The notes below the pieces were generated by a model that saw only the letters and a program-made list of their open reading frames with translations, was not told the DNA's origin and did no database searches. A DNA stretch of 64,000 nucleotides from the NCBI RefSeq assembly GCF_030563405.1, contig NZ_CP130749.1, forward strand, positions 558,001-622,000, given 5' to 3'. Positions 53,042 to 61,459 of the stretch are shown here, piece by piece. The position numbers and the translations under genes are program-made. Position 1 is the stretch's first letter; each line of letters opens with the position of its first letter. This DNA comes from Vibrio sp. SNU_ST1 (GTDB lineage Bacteria > Pseudomonadota > Gammaproteobacteria > Enterobacterales > Vibrionaceae).

Positions 53042-53390
53042 AAAGGGCTCATACTGTTTGTATTTTCATACATGGTAGAGTCTTTATGACATAAAAAAAA
53101 GGTCTTTTTGACTAAAGTTTGAAGAGGTTTTTTGAAGGAATGCTAGGCACAACAAGCTTTCGCATGTTGGCATCGTTTGTGCAGTGTGTCCATTGCGTGT
53201 TGTCTATATGACTGAATAACTGACCTATCATTGATTTGAATCAATTAATGCGAATTTATCAGCCCACGTAATTCTCATAAAAATAGTAGCCAAAGAGCTC
53301 ATTGAGAAAGAATTAATATAAAGTCATCTTTAAATAAAATTAGTCAATTTGACATGAAAGGTCAAAAGACTAAGTGTTCGGAGTAAATCA
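53042..53390. promoter_or_regulatory. norR-hmp divergent control region: NorR sites, sigma54 promoter and FNR-type box
   Basis: About 350 bases with several signals. Two GT-N7-AC sites of the NorR kind, GTCTTTATGAC (53080-53090) and GTCTTTTTGAC (53102-53112), are 22 bp apart. A sigma54-like promoter, TGGCATCGTTTGTGCA (53168-53183), has the required GG-N10-GC spacing. A perfect FNR-type palindrome, TTGATTTGAATCAA, lies at 53231-53244. A third NorR-like site, GTCAATTTGAC (53343-53353), sits close to the hmp start. Confidence 0.7.
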
Positions 53391-54587
53391 ATGCTAAACA
53401 ATCTACATATCAACATCATCAAATCGACGATTCCTCTTTTAGAAAGCGCAGGCCCTGCTTTAACTCAACACTTCTATCAACGTATGTTTACACATAACCC
53501 TGAGTTGAAAGATATCTTCAATATGACTCACCAAAGAACAGGTCGCCAAGGTGTGGCACTGTTTGAAGCTATCGCGGCTTATGCTAAAAATATTGATAAC
53601 CTAGCAGCGTTAACCACTGCGGTTGAGCGTATTGCACAGAAACACACAAGCTTTAATATTCAACCAGACCATTACCAAATCGTTGGTCACCACCTGATTG
53701 AAACATTACGCGAATTGGCGACAGCGGCGTTTACTTCGGAAGTGGAAGAAGCGTGGACAGAAGCTTATTTGTTCTTAGCGAAAGTATTTATCGACCGTGA
53801 AGCGGACCTCTACCTACAACGTAAGCATGCAGTAGGTGGTTGGGAAGCTGCACGTACGTTTGTGATTGCAGATAAAATCGAAGAGTCAGCATTAGTTACA
53901 AGCTTTATCTTACAACCAAAAGATGGCGGTGACGTTCTGGATTACACGCCAGGCCAGTACATCGGTATCGAAGTGCATCCTGAAGGCGCAGAGTATAAGG
54001 AAATGCGTCAATACTCACTATCAGATAAACCTAACGGTAAATATTACCGAATCTCGGTTAAGCGCGAAGGGCATGGTCAAGAGACACAAGGGGTGGTTTC
54101 TAACCATCTTCATGATGATGCTTCTATTGGTCAAGAGGTAAACCTATACGCACCTGCGGGTGACTTCATGTATCAAGAGCGTAACAAGCCAGTCACGTTG
54201 ATCTCAGCTGGTGTAGGTGTAACACCGATGCAATCTATGCTTGAGTTTTTAAGCGGCGAACAGAAAAATGAACCTGTTCTTTACCTTCATGCATGTGAAG
54301 ATGTTGGTCAACACTCTTTTACTACCCGAGTTAAAGACATTGTTGCCGACAAAGGCTGGGAAGCGAAAACGTGGTACATGAATAAGGGAACTTTAGAGTG
54401 CGAAAATACGTACGAGGGCCCAATGGATTTAGCGCCTCTTTCTAATACTCAAAGTTTCCTTGAAAGTGACTTTTATATTTGTGGGCCAGTTGGTTTCATG
54501 AAGTACATCGTTGAGCAGTTAGACGCACTTAAAGTTGATCGTTCACGCGTACACTACGAAGTATTTGGCCCTCACGCTGATTTCTAA
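53391..54587 (+). CDS. hmp: Flavohaemoprotein, nitric oxide dioxygenase
   Basis: A 398-residue cytosolic enzyme that turns NO and oxygen into nitrate. The globin domain (about 1-138) keeps the distal Tyr29 and the proximal haem His85. The FAD-binding domain (about 150-255) has MRQYSLSD, and the NAD(P)H domain (about 265-398) has ISAGVGVTPMQSML and FYICGPVGFM. The length matches E. coli Hmp. Its divergent neighbour norR and the NorR, sigma54 and FNR-type sites upstream fit a nitrosative stress gene. Confidence 0.96.
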   Translation: MLNNLHINIIKSTIPLLESAGPALTQHFYQRMFTHNPELKDIFNMTHQRTGRQGVALFEAIAAYAKNIDNLAALTTAVERIAQKHTSFNIQPDHYQIVGHHLIETLRELATAAFTSEVEEAWTEAYLFLAKVFIDREADLYLQRKHAVGGWEAARTFVIADKIEESALVTSFILQPKDGGDVLDYTPGQYIGIEVHPEGAEYKEMRQYSLSDKPNGKYYRISVKREGHGQETQGVVSNHLHDDASIGQEVNLYAPAGDFMYQERNKPVTLISAGVGVTPMQSMLEFLSGEQKNEPVLYLHACEDVGQHSFTTRVKDIVADKGWEAKTWYMNKGTLECENTYEGPMDLAPLSNTQSFLESDFYICGPVGFMKYIVEQLDALKVDRSRVHYEVFGPHADF

Positions 54588-54624
54588 TCGTAGTCGCCTG
54601 ATCTATTAACTCCTTGCCTATTCA

Positions 54625-54652
54625 AAGGCCTCACAGTGTGAGGTCTTTTTTT
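54625..54652 (+). terminator. Terminator of hmp
   Basis: AAGGCCTCAC (54625-54634) pairs, with one G-T, with GTGAGGTCTT (54638-54647), followed by TTTTT. Confidence 0.82.
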
Positions 54653-54728
54653 CGTTTGGTTTGTCCAGCGAGAGACCATTGGATATTGGAGTAGGGGGTG
54701 ACCAAGGTAAGATCTTCTGGCGTTCGTT

Positions 54729-55709
54729 TTAAGAACGCTTAACTTTTTTGGATATGTCATCAGAATCAAAAAACTCAGGCCAGTACATTTTTACATAACC
54801 ACCTGCCACCCAAATCACTAGGATGGTCGCGATGGTTAATTCAAAGAAGCCGAATTTATGCAGCCAATACCATTGTGGGTATTCCTCGCCGAAAAACGTG
54901 GTTAATCGATGCATGGCAATAGCGCTGATCACGGATGGGAAGGTGACGGCAGCAATTGAAGGTTGGAACTTCAGACGCATTAGGCGGATATAACACAAGT
55001 AGATCAGCAGTGTCATGGTGATAGCAATGCCAGCCAATGCGCCTGTCAGAATCGGGTCTGGGTTGTCGAAGTTAACCAAGTAAGCGGCTAAAGATAAGTT
55101 AACCGGAGCCGCCATGATAGCGAGTGTTGGTCTTGCTCGGCGTGGCAGGTTTCCTTCGAACACCAAGCGATACAACACCACTGGCAGCATGAGGAAATAG
55201 ATACCGATACAAGTGGCCGCCAGTGTCTCTGAAAAAACTGTGTGTCCAAACTGTGTACCTGCTAAGGAACTGCTGATTAACCCCACGGGATACAGGAACC
55301 AACTCGGCACAATGTTCGACATTTTGAAATTGAGGATCTGGAAACTAAAGAACAACACCATCATGGTAAAATGCAACAACAACGCGCAGAACCAGACTGG
55401 ATAGGCGATTATTGGAGATATCTCGGCGAGATAGTCACATAGAATCAATAACGCCATGCTCATCGGCGCCATTAAGCTTCCGCTAAGTGGATGGCGAATG
55501 TCATTGATGAAAGTATCAAAACTGGTGATGTAACGAAGTAAAACGGGCAGTAATAACAGTGCGCCAAACGCAGCAAGGTAAGGTCGAATGATCTCACCAA
55601 CCCCTGGCAGATATAATGCCCAAGCTTGCCCCAGCCCGATAACGCCAAGTGCTAAAGACGCCTGAGATGGTGGAACATTTTTTACTTGGGTTAATCTTCT
55701 CCAGTTCAA
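54729..55709 (-). CDS. TDT-family transporter (TehA/SLAC1-like)
   Basis: An inner membrane protein with about ten helices, of the tellurite-resistance/dicarboxylate transporter family related to the SLAC1 anion channels. Recognised by its opening PPSQASLALGVIGLGQAW and regular helix pattern. Transported substrate unknown; tellurite resistance should not be assumed. I place the start at a TTG at 55709 because GGAG lies seven bases before it; the frame remains open to 55754 with no better site. Confidence 0.82.
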   Translation of the reverse strand: MNWRRLTQVKNVPPSQASLALGVIGLGQAWALYLPGVGEIIRPYLAAFGALLLLPVLLRYITSFDTFINDIRHPLSGSLMAPMSMALLILCDYLAEISPIIAYPVWFCALLLHFTMMVLFFSFQILNFKMSNIVPSWFLYPVGLISSSLAGTQFGHTVFSETLAATCIGIYFLMLPVVLYRLVFEGNLPRRARPTLAIMAAPVNLSLAAYLVNFDNPDPILTGALAGIAITMTLLIYLCYIRLMRLKFQPSIAAVTFPSVISAIAMHRLTTFFGEEYPQWYWLHKFGFFELTIATILVIWVAGGYVKMYWPEFFDSDDISKKVKRS

Positions 55710-56009
55710 CGACTTGCTCCACTCAGTTAAATGTAGAACGTATACTCTAATCAAAACGTTCAGTCATGCTCACAATCGGTGTTGTTAGGCATGTAAATAA
55801 TTTCGTGGATAATAGCAAGTTTAACGTTTGCTTTTAAGGTTTTGATTCGAAATTGATATATAAAGCGCGATGAAAGTGTTTTTGATTTTCTTGAGTGTTC
55901 TATAAATATTGAGCTGGGTTTGCTCATGTATCCGTGGAACTTGACTGTATTAGTGGAACTTAACGAGTTACGTTTAAGTCCCACATTTGAACTGACGTTT
56001 TCAATGCAA

Positions 56010-57416
56010 TTAACGAACTTCCTCTTGCTGAGGGAGATCTTGCTGTCTTAGTTTTTCGTTTTTCAGCGTGCGGTTAAGTAGTTGGCTGTAAATTGGCTGA
56101 CCACCTAACATCTGAGCAATGATTACAGCGCCCAAGCAGGTGATGATCAACGGTAAGATGAGGTAGTAGTTATTGGTCATTTCAATAACCAACAGTATGC
56201 CAGTGATAGGCGCTCGCACGGTGGCGGCAAATAAGGCGCCCATGCCGGCAATCGCAAACATACCCGGCTCTATGTTCAGTTCAGGGAAGAATGCCGCCGC
56301 GATAAGCCCAAACGCGTATCCAAAGAGTGTTCCTAGGGCAAGCATTGGTGCAAAGATACCTCCAGGTGCACCAGAGCCGAAACAAAGTAGCGTGGTGAGC
56401 ACGCGCCCTAAGAAGATTAACAGCAGCACGCTTGCGCTGTAGTTGCCATTAGTGATATTCGGGATGATACCAATACCACCGCCAGTCAACTCCGGTATAT
56501 AGAGCAGCAATAAGCCAAAGCAACCGCCCAATAGGGAGCCTGTCATTAAGTAGCGTTTACGGTCATTCTTGTGTATTGCCACAAAAAGGTCTTGGGAAAG
56601 CGTAATCAGCTTATTGAAAATCACACCAAACAGGCCGAACAACACGCCTAACAACAGGAATAACCACAGAGCATCCAGTTCAGGCGGTTGGTATTGAGGC
56701 ATTGTGATAACGGCAGATTGGCCATTGATCGAACGAAATACAATATTGGCTGAAACCGCCGAGATGATGACGGCTTTGATTGAAATGAGTGAGTAGCGAA
56801 ACTGTGGTCTCATTTCCTCGACTACAAACATGATTCCGGCTAGTGGTGCGTTGAATGCGGCGGCTAAACCACCTGCGGCACCCGAAGCTAATAGTGAGTG
56901 GCGAGTGTCGTCATCTTTGACTCGAAAGATATCGGTGACCATGCGACCAATACTGCCGCCCATTTGAACGGTTGGTCCTTCTCGACCTAAAACCATACCA
57001 GAACCTAATGCGCCCATACCGCCAAAGAATTTTACGGGCAATACTCTCCACCATCGAACAGGGCGCATACCGTCCATCGCACCTTCAATTTCAGGGATGC
57101 CTGAGCCTGCAGCCTCTGGAGCAAAGCGGTGAACGAGGAAGTAACCAATAAAGGCAAATGCAGCACTAATAAGGAAAGCGGCAAGCCAAAGGGGTAAATA
57201 GCTACCGATTTCATCTTTAAGCCAGTCGGTACGAGTTTCTGTGATGAAATGAACCGCGACTTCGAAATAGGTACCCACTACGCCAGCAAGTACACCTACA
57301 ATACAAGAAAGAAAGAGAACGGAAGCGGGGGTCTTATCTCTTGAGAGAAATTGATTAATAGTATCCCTTGGCATTTTGGCTAATAAGGATTGCTTAATTT
57401 TCTCTCTTCTGGTCAT
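56010..57416 (-). CDS. clcA: ClcA H+/Cl- antiporter
   Basis: A 468-residue ClC-family exchanger in the inner membrane, swapping two chloride for one proton, used in acid resistance. The chloride-site motifs are GSGIP (104-108), GREGP (144-148, gating Glu146) and GSGAPGGIFAP. The internal proton Glu is Glu201 in VVEEMRPQFRYS. The C-terminal NNYYLILPL includes the likely gating Tyr. No CBS domain is present, as in E. coli ClcA. Confidence 0.95.
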   Translation of the reverse strand: MTRREKIKQSLLAKMPRDTINQFLSRDKTPASVLFLSCIVGVLAGVVGTYFEVAVHFITETRTDWLKDEIGSYLPLWLAAFLISAAFAFIGYFLVHRFAPEAAGSGIPEIEGAMDGMRPVRWWRVLPVKFFGGMGALGSGMVLGREGPTVQMGGSIGRMVTDIFRVKDDDTRHSLLASGAAGGLAAAFNAPLAGIMFVVEEMRPQFRYSLISIKAVIISAVSANIVFRSINGQSAVITMPQYQPPELDALWLFLLLGVLFGLFGVIFNKLITLSQDLFVAIHKNDRKRYLMTGSLLGGCFGLLLLYIPELTGGGIGIIPNITNGNYSASVLLLIFLGRVLTTLLCFGSGAPGGIFAPMLALGTLFGYAFGLIAAAFFPELNIEPGMFAIAGMGALFAATVRAPITGILLVIEMTNNYYLILPLIITCLGAVIIAQMLGGQPIYSQLLNRTLKNEKLRQQDLPQQEEVR

Positions 57417-57958
57417 TGAGATAAGGCTCCTGAATGGGTTAAGGCCGGGTTGTCATAAATTATACGCGTCCTCTGCATATCCTATAGCAACAAAGATGAA
57501 AAGTTGAATTTCATTTATGGAATGTACGTGTTACATAAATGGAGTCGATGGATAATTGTGGAATCGCTGTCACAATTTTGATCGATTCTATGGCTGTGGC
57601 TTGAATATCCCCAAAAATGAACCATAGTTAAATCGTAAAGCAACATAACGAACCGCAAGGAGAAGTGAGGTTTTACACACAATTTGGATGGATTCAGAAA
57701 CAAAGTTTTAGTTCCTCGTTAAATGTTCAGGTCGATATTTAAGGCTTCCTGATTCGCGAACTCACGATTGAGTAACGAGGGTGAGGCGTACTGAGTAAGT
57801 ACGCCTTTAGTTCGTCTGGAGCATTCCTTTTTCATCGTTCCCCCCCCTTTCTAATGACACTCATACTACATCTGGCTTAAATCATTCTCCGTATAAACAA
57901 GCGATTGGGGTCAATTTCTCCGTGATTGTGTATATACTCCTTAAAAAGGAGAACTGAT
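57417..57958. other. Intergenic region with a hairpin and a run of eight C
   Basis: About 540 bases with no supported gene. It contains the hairpin AGGCGTACT (57784-57792) with AGTACGCCT (57798-57806) and loop GAGTA, part of a sequence that recurs in altered form near 61264, and a run of eight C at 57840-57847. The clcA promoter must lie in its left part and that of the COG0523 gene in its right part. Confidence 0.5.
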
Positions 57959-58942
57959 ATGACCAAAAAAGTTCCTACAAACATAATTACGGGTTTCTTG
58001 GGTGTTGGCAAAACGACAGCTATTTTGAACCTGCTGAAAAATAAACCTGAGAATGAAAACTGGGCTGTTCTGGTTAATGAGTTCGGGGAAATTGGCATCG
58101 ATGGCGCATTGATGACAGATCAAGGTGCTTTGATTAAAGAAGTACCGGGTGGCTGCATGTGCTGTACCGCTGGTGTGCCTATGTCAGTGGGTATTAATGC
58201 TTTGCTGCGCCAGAAGCCGGACCGTTTATTGATTGAACCTACAGGGCTTGGTCACCCTAAACAAGTGATTGCGACACTGACTTCAGAGCAATACACACCT
58301 TACGTTGACCTAAAAGCGACGCTAGGTTTGGTTGACCCAAGAAATCTGTCGATTGAGAAATATACGTCTAATCAGAACTTCAATGATCAATTAGATAGTG
58401 CTGACGTGATTATCGGAACCAAAGTAGATTTGGTTCACTCTGAAGATATCGACGCATTCAATGATTGGGTGACGGATCAAACACCCGCAAAAGTATTCCA
58501 TAAGCTGATTCACGATGGTGAGGTGCCATTGGAAGTGTTGGACATTGAAAGGGTTTACGGCAGTGCTTCCTCTCATCTTGAAGCACACCATCACGATCAC
58601 GCTGAACAAGAGCCTCAATTCCAACTGCCTCCCGGTGAAGCGTTTATCCGTAAAGAGAATAAAGGGCAAGGCTACTTTAGTTGTGGCTGGTTGTTTGGCG
58701 CTGAACACAAATTTGATTTTGATGCGTTGTTCTCAATGCTGTCGGATCTGACGGCTGAACGTGTAAAAGCCGTAGTGAACACCGACCAAGGTTGCTACGC
58801 ATTCAATGTGGCGAATCAAGTCGTGTCTGTGAACGAAATTACACTGGATGGCTTTGAGTCTCGACTGGAAGTGATCGACTCGCAGCTCATGCCGTGGAGC
58901 GATCTCGAGCAGATTCTACTCAAGCTGTGTGGCATCAAATAG
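57959..58942 (+). CDS. COG0523 (CobW/YjiA-like) GTPase, probable metal chaperone
   Basis: A 327-residue G3E-family GTPase. Walker A is GFLGVGKTT (residues 12-20), the family's metal-binding CxCC is C66-M-C68-C69, and NTKVD-like GTKVDL is the guanine-specificity motif. A His-rich stretch (LEAHHHDHAEQE, about 210-221) could hold zinc. The C-terminal CobW_C domain is about 235-325. Members load zinc or other metals into target proteins. AAGGAG about seven bases before the ATG at 57959 fixes the start. I looked for a Zur box upstream but did not find a convincing one. Confidence 0.9.
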   Translation: MTKKVPTNIITGFLGVGKTTAILNLLKNKPENENWAVLVNEFGEIGIDGALMTDQGALIKEVPGGCMCCTAGVPMSVGINALLRQKPDRLLIEPTGLGHPKQVIATLTSEQYTPYVDLKATLGLVDPRNLSIEKYTSNQNFNDQLDSADVIIGTKVDLVHSEDIDAFNDWVTDQTPAKVFHKLIHDGEVPLEVLDIERVYGSASSHLEAHHHDHAEQEPQFQLPPGEAFIRKENKGQGYFSCGWLFGAEHKFDFDALFSMLSDLTAERVKAVVNTDQGCYAFNVANQVVSVNEITLDGFESRLEVIDSQLMPWSDLEQILLKLCGIK

Positions 58943-58972
58943 CCCTGTTTTTGCTGTTTGAATCAAGGATCT

Positions 58973-59007
58973 TGGTGTTTACCTCGTTGAAGGCGGGGTA
59001 AACACCA
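58973..59007 (+). terminator. Hairpin after the COG0523 GTPase gene
   Basis: A perfect 11-bp stem, TGGTGTTTACC (58973-58983) with GGTAAACACCA (58997-59007). The T-run is poor. Confidence 0.5.
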
Positions 59008-59044
59008 GATTAAATGAGAAAGTTTGCGTTATATCACGATAAAT

Positions 59045-59060
59045 GTGAGATAAATCACTC
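59045..59060. promoter_or_regulatory. CRP-like site before the helicase gene
   Basis: TGTGAGATAAATCACT matches TGTGA-N6-TCACA at nine of ten positions. It lies just upstream of a TATAGT -10-like box (59071-59076), so a bound protein would overlap the promoter. Confidence 0.5.
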
Positions 59061-59124
59061 TAATTACTTTATAGTGCTCGGCTGAAATAAGAATGTAGGC
59101 TGTCTGCTTAAGGAACCCGTAACA

Positions 59125-60411
59125 ATGTCATTTTCCTCTCAAGGTTTTGCTCCTGAATTAGTCAAAGCGTTGACTGAGTGTGGTTATGAAAAACTCACTC
59201 CAATTCAACAAAAAGCGATTCCAATGGCTCGTAAAGGCCATGATATTTTTGCTACTGCTCAAACCGGTACGGGTAAAACAGCGGCATTTTCATTGCCTGT
59301 TATCCAACACCTTTTGAACAGCGGTAAAAAGGCGTCTAGAGGAACGGCTCGCGGCCTTATTCTTGCTCCAACTCGTGAGCTTGCTGCGCAGATCGCTCAA
59401 AACATTAAAGACTACGTTAAATACACGGAACTAAGCGTTTCTGCGGTTTACGGTGGTAACAAGATGTCTTCACAAGTTCGTCAACTAGAGCTGGGTGTGG
59501 ATATTTTGGTTGCAACACCTGGCCGTTTAGAAGAGCACTTAGAAGCGGGTAACGTGTCTATCGCAAACCTAGAATTTCTAGTATTTGATGAAGCTGACCG
59601 TATCCTTGATATGGGCTTTATCAATGCCGTTCGCAAGATCATGTTGGATGTAGAAACATCACCGCAAATCATGATGTTCTCAGCAACAACATCAACTCAG
59701 TTAAACCAACTGTCCGTTGATATTCTGCGTAAACCAAAACGTATCAGTGTTGAGCGTGAAAACTCAACGGCTGCAACTGTTGGTCACGTGGTGTACCCAG
59801 TGGATCAAGAGCGTAAAACAGAGCTACTTTCTGAGCTTATTGGCCGTAAAAACTGGCGTCAGGTTCTTGTGTTCGTGAACTACAAAGAAACAGCAAACGA
59901 TGTAGTTAAAGAGCTCAAGCTTGACGGCATTAAAGCGGTACTTTGTCACGGTGATAAAGCGCAAAGCGCTCGTCGTCGCGCATTAGATGACTTCAAAGAA
60001 GGCAGAGCACGTGTGATGGTAGCAACCGACGTTGCGGCTCGTGGTCTTGATATCGAGGACTTACCGCACGTAATTAACTACGACATGCCTTTCCTTGCGG
60101 AAGATTACGTTCACCGTATTGGTCGTACAGGCCGTGCTGGTAAACAAGGTCACGCAATATCTTTCGTTAACCGCGAAGAAGAGCTGACTGTTGTTCAAGT
60201 TGAAAAACTGATTCAACAACGTATTCGCCGTGTTGAACAACCGGGTTATGAACCGAAGAAACGTGATGCTTACATCGAGAAGCTGAACACTAAATCGGCG
60301 TACAAAAACCGTCAGGGTCGTAAGAACAACGCGAACGAAGAACCACAAGATCAAGCAAGCGCTGAACGTCGTTTGACTATGATGAAGCGAATTAAAAACC
60401 GTCGTAAGTAA
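59125..60411 (+). CDS. rhlE: DEAD-box RNA helicase, RhlE-like
   Basis: A 428-residue ATP-dependent RNA helicase. Motifs in order: Q motif around TPIQQKAIP, Walker A AQTGTGKT (45-52), PTRELAAQ, DEAD (155-158), SAT, and HRIGRTGRAG in the second RecA domain. A short basic tail (about 380-428) would help RNA binding. The overall pattern is closest to RhlE, which acts in ribosome assembly and RNA decay, but other DEAD-box subfamilies such as SrmB are similar. Confidence 0.9.
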   Translation: MSFSSQGFAPELVKALTECGYEKLTPIQQKAIPMARKGHDIFATAQTGTGKTAAFSLPVIQHLLNSGKKASRGTARGLILAPTRELAAQIAQNIKDYVKYTELSVSAVYGGNKMSSQVRQLELGVDILVATPGRLEEHLEAGNVSIANLEFLVFDEADRILDMGFINAVRKIMLDVETSPQIMMFSATTSTQLNQLSVDILRKPKRISVERENSTAATVGHVVYPVDQERKTELLSELIGRKNWRQVLVFVNYKETANDVVKELKLDGIKAVLCHGDKAQSARRRALDDFKEGRARVMVATDVAARGLDIEDLPHVINYDMPFLAEDYVHRIGRTGRAGKQGHAISFVNREEELTVVQVEKLIQQRIRRVEQPGYEPKKRDAYIEKLNTKSAYKNRQGRKNNANEEPQDQASAERRLTMMKRIKNRRK

Positions 60412-60427
60412 TTACGGTTGGTGATTG

Positions 60428-60456
60428 AAAAGAGCCACTGTTATGTGGCTCTTTTT
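60428..60456 (+). terminator. Terminator of the helicase gene
   Basis: AAAAGAGCCAC (60428-60438) pairs with GTGGCTCTTTT (60445-60455), continuing into T. Confidence 0.88.
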
Positions 60457-60575
60457 GTTTGTATTGTACGCAATATTGGTTATTGTCTTCATTATTTCGT
60501 TTCAACATCGCTTCATTTCAAGTCCGATCAAGAAGCAAAAGCCACTAAATAAAAATAAGCCAGTAAGGTAATAAT

Positions 60576-61196
60576 ATGGATAGCGCACTACTTTGGGCTT
60601 TTATTCCCACGTTTTTCTTTGTGTCAATCACGCCCGGAATGTGTATGACTTTGGCGTTGACACTTGGAATGAGTGTTGGATACAAACGTACATTATGGAT
60701 GATGATCGGTGAACTGGCCGGTGTCGCTGTGGTTTCCATTGCCGCGGTATTGGGTATTGCATCTATTATGTTGAACTACCCATGGTTATTTGCGGGTTTC
60801 AAGTTTGTGGGTGCAGCTTACTTGTTCTATTTAGGTGTTCAGATGTGGCGTTCGAGAGGAAAATTAGCGATCAGCACTGATAACCAAACAACCAAAGTCA
60901 GCAATGATTGGGATTTGGTGGTTCAGGGCTTCGTAACGGCAATCGCAAATCCTAAAGGCTGGGCGTTCATGATTTCGTTATTGCCTCCTTTTATTAACAG
61001 TAATAAAGATTTAGCCCCGCAGTTGTTGATTTTAGTGTCTATTATTCTGGTTTCTGAGTTCGTGTGTATGACTCTCTACGCTACTGGCGGTAAGAGCTTA
61101 AAACATATGCTAGGTAAGGCAGACAATGTGAAGTTGATGAACCGTATTGCAGGTACATTAATGATGGGCGTAGGTGTGTGGTTGTTCGTGAGTTAA
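60576..61196 (+). CDS. LysE-family amino acid exporter
   Basis: A 206-residue inner membrane protein with six helices of the LysE/RhtB family. The typical opening is FFFVSITPGMCMTLALTLGMSVGYKRTLWMM, the middle has GAAYLFYLGVQMWR, and VTAIANPKGWAFMISLLPPF is also diagnostic. It exports amino acids or related metabolites; the substrate is not known. Confidence 0.92.
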   Translation: MDSALLWAFIPTFFFVSITPGMCMTLALTLGMSVGYKRTLWMMIGELAGVAVVSIAAVLGIASIMLNYPWLFAGFKFVGAAYLFYLGVQMWRSRGKLAISTDNQTTKVSNDWDLVVQGFVTAIANPKGWAFMISLLPPFINSNKDLAPQLLILVSIILVSEFVCMTLYATGGKSLKHMLGKADNVKLMNRIAGTLMMGVGVWLFVS

Positions 61197-61352
61197 CTGT
61201 GATTAACGGTATTGCGATCAACGATAACGGTTAGAGATCCCCGACTCAGTCGTTCCTCCTTCTCGAGGGTGACGCGTACTTGGTATGGCTTTTGGGAAAA
61301 TGATGAGCTGAAGGCTCAGATTCTTACTTAAATCCAAGATTGAATAGAATAT

Positions 61353-61391
61353 AAAAAGAGCGATAGGGCATTTAGCCTTATCGCTCTTTTT
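61353..61391. terminator. Terminator upstream of the phoX 3' end
   Basis: AAAAAGAGCGATA (61353-61365) pairs with TATCGCTCTTTTT (61379-61391), between converging genes. Confidence 0.85.
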
Positions 61392-61459
61392 GATTTTACT
61401 TAGCTAGCGAACAGAAAGTAGATAACAGTAAGATTGCTGATCTTAGCTAGATTTGCGTA

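Noticed and set aside
57840..57847. Run of eight C as a phase-variable switch
   Set aside because: It lies about 110 bases upstream of the next gene, outside any coding frame or likely core promoter.
57850..57958. Possible Zur box before the COG0523 GTPase
   Set aside because: Zur control is common for this family, but I found no convincing palindrome in this stretch.
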